64,000 nt of DNA, taken from positions 16,018,136 through 16,082,135 of the forward strand of contig JAAONU010000011.1 in the NCBI GenBank assembly GCA_012932295.1, given 5' to 3'. The notes below the pieces were generated by a model, which searched no databases, was not told the origin of the DNA, and worked only from the letters and a program-made list of their open reading frames with translations. Shown here one piece after another: positions 60,811-64,000 of the stretch; the stretch's first letter is position 1, and every line of letters starts with the position of its first letter. The DNA comes from Cyclina sinensis. Its lineage: Eukaryota; Mollusca; Bivalvia; Venerida; Veneridae. The position numbers were made by a program, and so were the translations under genes.

Positions 60811-61257
60811 CTAGGTATTTTGAATTTTGGTTTTCTCTGTCGCATTCTCATGTTGGGTAACTCTATGACTGTCCTTACTAAGTATGCTTCCTAACAATGT
60901 TGTAACTTTGCTGTCTTTGAAGGCATGGAGTTTATCACCATGCGTCAGGGCCATGAAATCAAAGCCATGTTTCTCTCTGGTCATACATAAGTCATCGTCT
61001 TTTAATTTGAGTCCTTGTTGAGTAACTTGTTTTCTTATGGCATATCTATAACAATTATGATTTACAATCTCAGCAAAATTTAAACTATACACAAGCTTCA
61101 GATAGTAACAGTGCTTATTGAGTGTTTCTAATTTTTTCTGACACCCATTTTTGGTGGCACCAATCAAGTAATCAGTGCAAGCAGAGGTTGACCTACTTTT
61201 CCATTTGGCTTCAACAAACTTGTATAAACCTGAGGAGTGATGTTCTAACCAAAGCAA
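60811..61257 (-). CDS. Open-frame member of the module A family, unknown protein fragment
   Basis: 148 sense codons on the - strand, ending at a stop about 40 bp before the conserved CAG|GTAG donor of module A. The 3' two thirds (QGLKLKDDDLCMTREKHGFD, then FMALTHGDKLHAFKDSKVTT) is the undamaged counterpart of the shared A sequence. The 5' third (KWKSRSTSACTDYLIGATKN onward) is not in the other copies. There is no ATG at the 5' end of the frame, so it is an exon piece or a remnant. I do not recognise the family; 'F.FMALTHGD' faintly recalls the His strand of caspase-like folds, which is not enough to assign. Coding status uncertain. Confidence 0.4.
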   Translation of the reverse strand: MLWLEHHSSGLYKFVEAKWKSRSTSACTDYLIGATKNGCQKKLETLNKHCYYLKLVYSLNFAEIVNHNCYRYAIRKQVTQQGLKLKDDDLCMTREKHGFDFMALTHGDKLHAFKDSKVTTLLGSILSKDSHRVTQHENATEKTKIQNT

Positions 61258-61359
61258 TATGCAAGGACAAGCACTTATGAAAAACGCTAGGACAAAGATA
61301 GATCACAAAAAGCTAACTTCAAGTACCAAGTCTTGTAGTAGCTAAACAACATCTACAAG

Positions 61360-61862
61360 GGCAAACCTTAACTGCAGAGTTAGGACACTTGCTTACCAAG
61401 CCTGTTTGTGCCTCCACTTCTTTTGACATGCCAAGACCAGCCTACATAACCCCTACCCCGCCAGCTCTGGGTAGGAGGTAGACTACCCTTACCAAAAAAC
61501 CATCTTACGGATATGTTGGCACTGGAATCCTCGATGGCATTGATTGCAGTCTCAATCAATGGATAGCAGCATTTTGACTGGACACTGCTTCTGACCCAAC
61601 TTGACCTGACAGTCTATTGCCACAATAAAACCTACCAAACAGACTAGCTCTGGCAGAGTGATACTGTTTGCTTACCAATCCTGTTGGCACCTACTCCACT
61701 TCTATTGACATACCCAGAGAGACTCTTATCTACTAACCCGCCAGCCCAGGGAATCAGACAAGCCCCTCTTCACGATGCATCTTATGGACATATAGGCACT
61801 GGATTCCTCGATGCATCGATTGCAGTCTCAATCAATGGATAATGGTTGACAGGATTTTAGCC
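61360..61862. repeat. Tandem pair of about 290-bp units
   Basis: The first unit (about 61385-61610) and second (about 61668-61860) share 'cttaccaa.cctgtt', 'ccacttct.ttgacat', 'cttatggacatataggcact', 'gga.tcctcgatg.cat' and 'gattgcagtctcaatcaatg'. Origin unknown. Confidence 0.65.
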
Positions 61863-63720
61863 TGAACTGTGTAGAGTTATAATCCTTTATGTACCTGTAG
61901 AGTTATGACCCTTTCATGTAGCTGTTGTTGAGTTATGACAATTTATTAGTACACCCACCAGAGATGGCCAATCACTTCTCTGCCACTAAAAGTAGTGAAG
62001 GTTTATGCTCCTTTGCTTCTGCCAAATTTCTAAGCAGGTTTTCCCTGCAACTTACACATCATAACTCTCAAGGCACCTCACAATGTCCACCAAGACAGTC
62101 TTATATATTATAGTGTTTGTAAAACTGTCTTCCTTAACCTTGATAGTGAATTTGAACCTATAACAACTGCAGGAAACATACAATATCCACCTCTATTAAG
62201 AAAGCCACCACTGGTTTTTTCCAAATGGAAAATTAAGACTTTAAATCTTATAGTCTTCATCAACACTTAATATATAAATTAACAGCATTGAGTATAAACT
62301 TTTGTAGTGTTTAGACCACACACATATATGCATACATATAACAAAAGACTGTGTTAATTAGAAAATAATCCAAATTAAATATTATATTACTTCTGTTTAA
62401 TAAATCTTTAGTGGTCAGTAAAGGAGACAGAGGTTTTATACAACACATAATAAACATCTAACACATATCAGGCACAAAGGGTAGATACAATAATTTTCTT
62501 AAAAAAAACATCACAACACGTGTAGAAACTTAGCTTTGCCAGAAATCTTAAGTGTTCATTAAAGAAAATAGTTTATGTAAGAAGTAAATTGAACAGCATA
62601 CAATTGTATACATATTACTCAGATGGGGTTGACAATGATAAATACAGTACATTAACTAACAGGTGTCTTCAAGTCTGTCTCTTATGTTTCACAACAGAAT
62701 AAGTAATAAAGTAAATAACTAACAAAACTTATCACTAATAACAAAATACTAACACTAATCAGTTCCCTACGTGGCAACAAGACTTCAGTAACTTTTTAAC
62801 TTTACAGTGTATCCAATTTTATCCCTAGGCAATTTCTGACCTTTGAGTTTTTCGGATACAGTCATGATCTACATAACTATGGATCAGTAGTCAATCAACA
62901 ATCTTTGTATATGACAGTAAAGATATAATAACAGCATTCAAATTAAGACATGAAATGATCATTATATGTCAATAAAATACAAGAACATCTATTCAATTCT
63001 ACCAATATTGTCGATTACTGATTTGAATTCCTGTATCTTACAAAATGTGAGCTTAATTTGCTTGATTACAGCACATTATAATTATATACAGTATATATCT
63101 TTCTTTAACATCAAAACTATGTATCAAACACAAATTCTAGTATTCAACTATTAACTATTCCAGTACTAAGTACAAACATCAACAAAATCTGTTTTATAGG
63201 TCAACAAATCTATTCTAAATGTAACCAGACTATTACAAAATACATCTATACACTTCATCAGTCAAATCTGCAAATGCAATATATGTTTTCCTGGATCATT
63301 TACTAGGTCAGACTTTCTGCATCCTACAGAAAAAAAGAAAAGGCAGAAAAGTTTCCTTTTTATATTAAAAGCTCCTGACCGGAACATTTTCATCTGTCAA
63401 AGCCTTTGTGCATGTGCAGTGCAGTGCAGGGGGTGCTGTGGGGGAATAGAAGACTTTACCATTTGAAAGTGACAGGTCTGAAACTTTTCTTTAATAAGAA
63501 GAAAAAAATAGCCCAAAATAAAGCAGAAAAATCATTCCAAAGTTAGGACCCAGTACTCACACAACTGATCTACAGACTCTACCTTAAAAGTAGCATATCT
63601 GTATTCCTACATATTACACACGTATTTAGGCAACATTTCAACAATATGTTTTAACAGTGTACACTTCAGAACTGTAAAATGTATAAGAAAAAAGTTACTA
63701 TACACATATCTTACATAGTT
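61863..63720. other. No gene recognised
   Basis: AT-rich DNA with small open frames only. Its outer parts contain an inverted pair of element-end sequences (62218 and 63475), described under the findings. Confidence 0.35.
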
Positions 63721-63721
63721 C

Positions 63722-63955
63722 ATTCTTGTTTTTATTATTTTTTAAATTTTTCTTTCCTTTTTTTTCTTTTTTTTTCCTTTTTTGTTATTTTTTCCATTTC
63801 TTTTTCTTCTGGTTAATTTCTTTTTTTCTTTTCTCTTTTTTCATTTCTGTTTTTTCTTTCCTTTTTATTTTTTTTTCTCTTTTTTTCTTTTCTTCTTTTC
63901 TCTTTTTTTTCTTTTTTTTCTTTTATTTTTTTTTTAATTTTTGTTAACTGCTTGA
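63722..63955 (+). repeat. Polypyrimidine tract, about 230 bp
   Basis: Almost only T and C on the + strand ('ttttcttttttt' patterns). The 73-codon frame of Phe/Ser/Leu here is a by-product of composition. Confidence 0.92.
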
Positions 63956-64000
63956 TTTTTCTTGTTTTCTTGTGTAGTATGATGGAGGTATTGTTGATGA

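Larger units (their letters stand above)
44728..61257 (-). repeat. Tandem array of exon-like modules A and B, about 1 kb unit
   Basis: On the - strand long modules A lie at 60772-61257, 58804-59112, 58244-58497, 57254-57561, 52556-52841, 49859-50172, 45633-45924 and 44728-44968. Short modules B lie at 59913-60022, 57794-57918, 53155-53286, 52120-52257, 49432-49570 and 45200-45324. Most start after an acceptor (TTTTCAG) and stop at CAG|GTAG. B is A with about 150 bp of the middle missing. A-to-B gaps are about 290-325 bp once insertions are removed. Spacers are also conserved ('ttcatttaacagagatctac'). Two A copies read through (45620 and 57254) share the same lesions: a stop soon after QGLKLK and one extra base after the FMALTHS-like segment. 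I infer amplification of an already broken or non-coding exon pair. Confidence 0.8.

Noticed and set aside
60811..61257. Caspase-like domain
   Set aside because: Only a short 'FMALTHGD' resemblance; no catalytic Cys block and no supporting context, so not assigned.
63726..63947. Hydrophobic 73-codon membrane protein
   Set aside because: A run of Phe/Leu/Ser forced by the polypyrimidine tract.

Overview
This 64 kb window is eukaryotic nuclear DNA, AT-rich and intron-rich, most likely from a bivalve mollusc. The grounds are spliced animal genes with GT-AG introns, two tandem rhodopsin-type GPCR genes, tRNA-derived SINEs with a GCGTTAAA-type 3' end, and many Pearl-like elements (tandem 110-170 bp cores carrying wording such as 'gaccttgacc', 'ctgtccgtc' and 'gtggtttctgac'), which are typical of clams, mussels and oysters. 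I cannot name the species.

The gene-bearing part is 1-23.4 kb. The window opens inside an ABHD12-like serine hydrolase gene on the + strand (seven 3' coding exons between 54 and 6066, encoding the last 190 residues with the whole catalytic triad). Two two-exon class A GPCR genes lie on the - strand (16838-18356 and 21328-23366). Between them is a broken copy of two ABHD12 exons with their intron (about 19340-20238). The order ABHD12(+), GPCR1(-), pseudo-ABHD12(+), GPCR2(-) is best read as an old tandem duplication of a two-gene block. The ABHD12 intron at 1000-2720 holds a 45-bp minisatellite whose unit is a copy of the preceding exon-intron boundary, so splice-donor-like sites recur about every 45 bp.

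From 23.4 to 44 kb I find no gene. The DNA is a mosaic of mobile elements and tandem repeats: a 1.17 kb terminal-inverted-repeat element with subterminal GGGGTCA motifs, a dispersed repeat in long and internally deleted forms, G-rich arrays at 28.9-29.4 and 33.7-35.2 kb, degenerate arrays at 32.8-41.7 kb, and a very homogeneous 75-bp satellite at 42257-43518 with two alternating monomer types.

From 44.7 to 61.3 kb the - strand carries an array of about 1 kb units. Each unit has a long exon-like module A (about 300 bp) and a shorter related module B (about 130 bp), mostly bounded by good acceptor and donor sites. The A copies I translated share the same reading-frame lesions, so the array looks like an amplified dead or non-coding exon pair; only the most upstream copy (60811-61257) keeps a 148-codon open frame. 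Later insertions interrupt it: SINEs, a CR1/Jockey-like LINE fragment, Pearl-like elements and two TTAA-flanked MITEs. Those MITEs and one at 11507 share an architecture of TTAA target, inverted ends, a small hairpin and an embedded tRNA-like Pol III promoter. The last 2.7 kb hold no recognised gene and end in a polypyrimidine tract.
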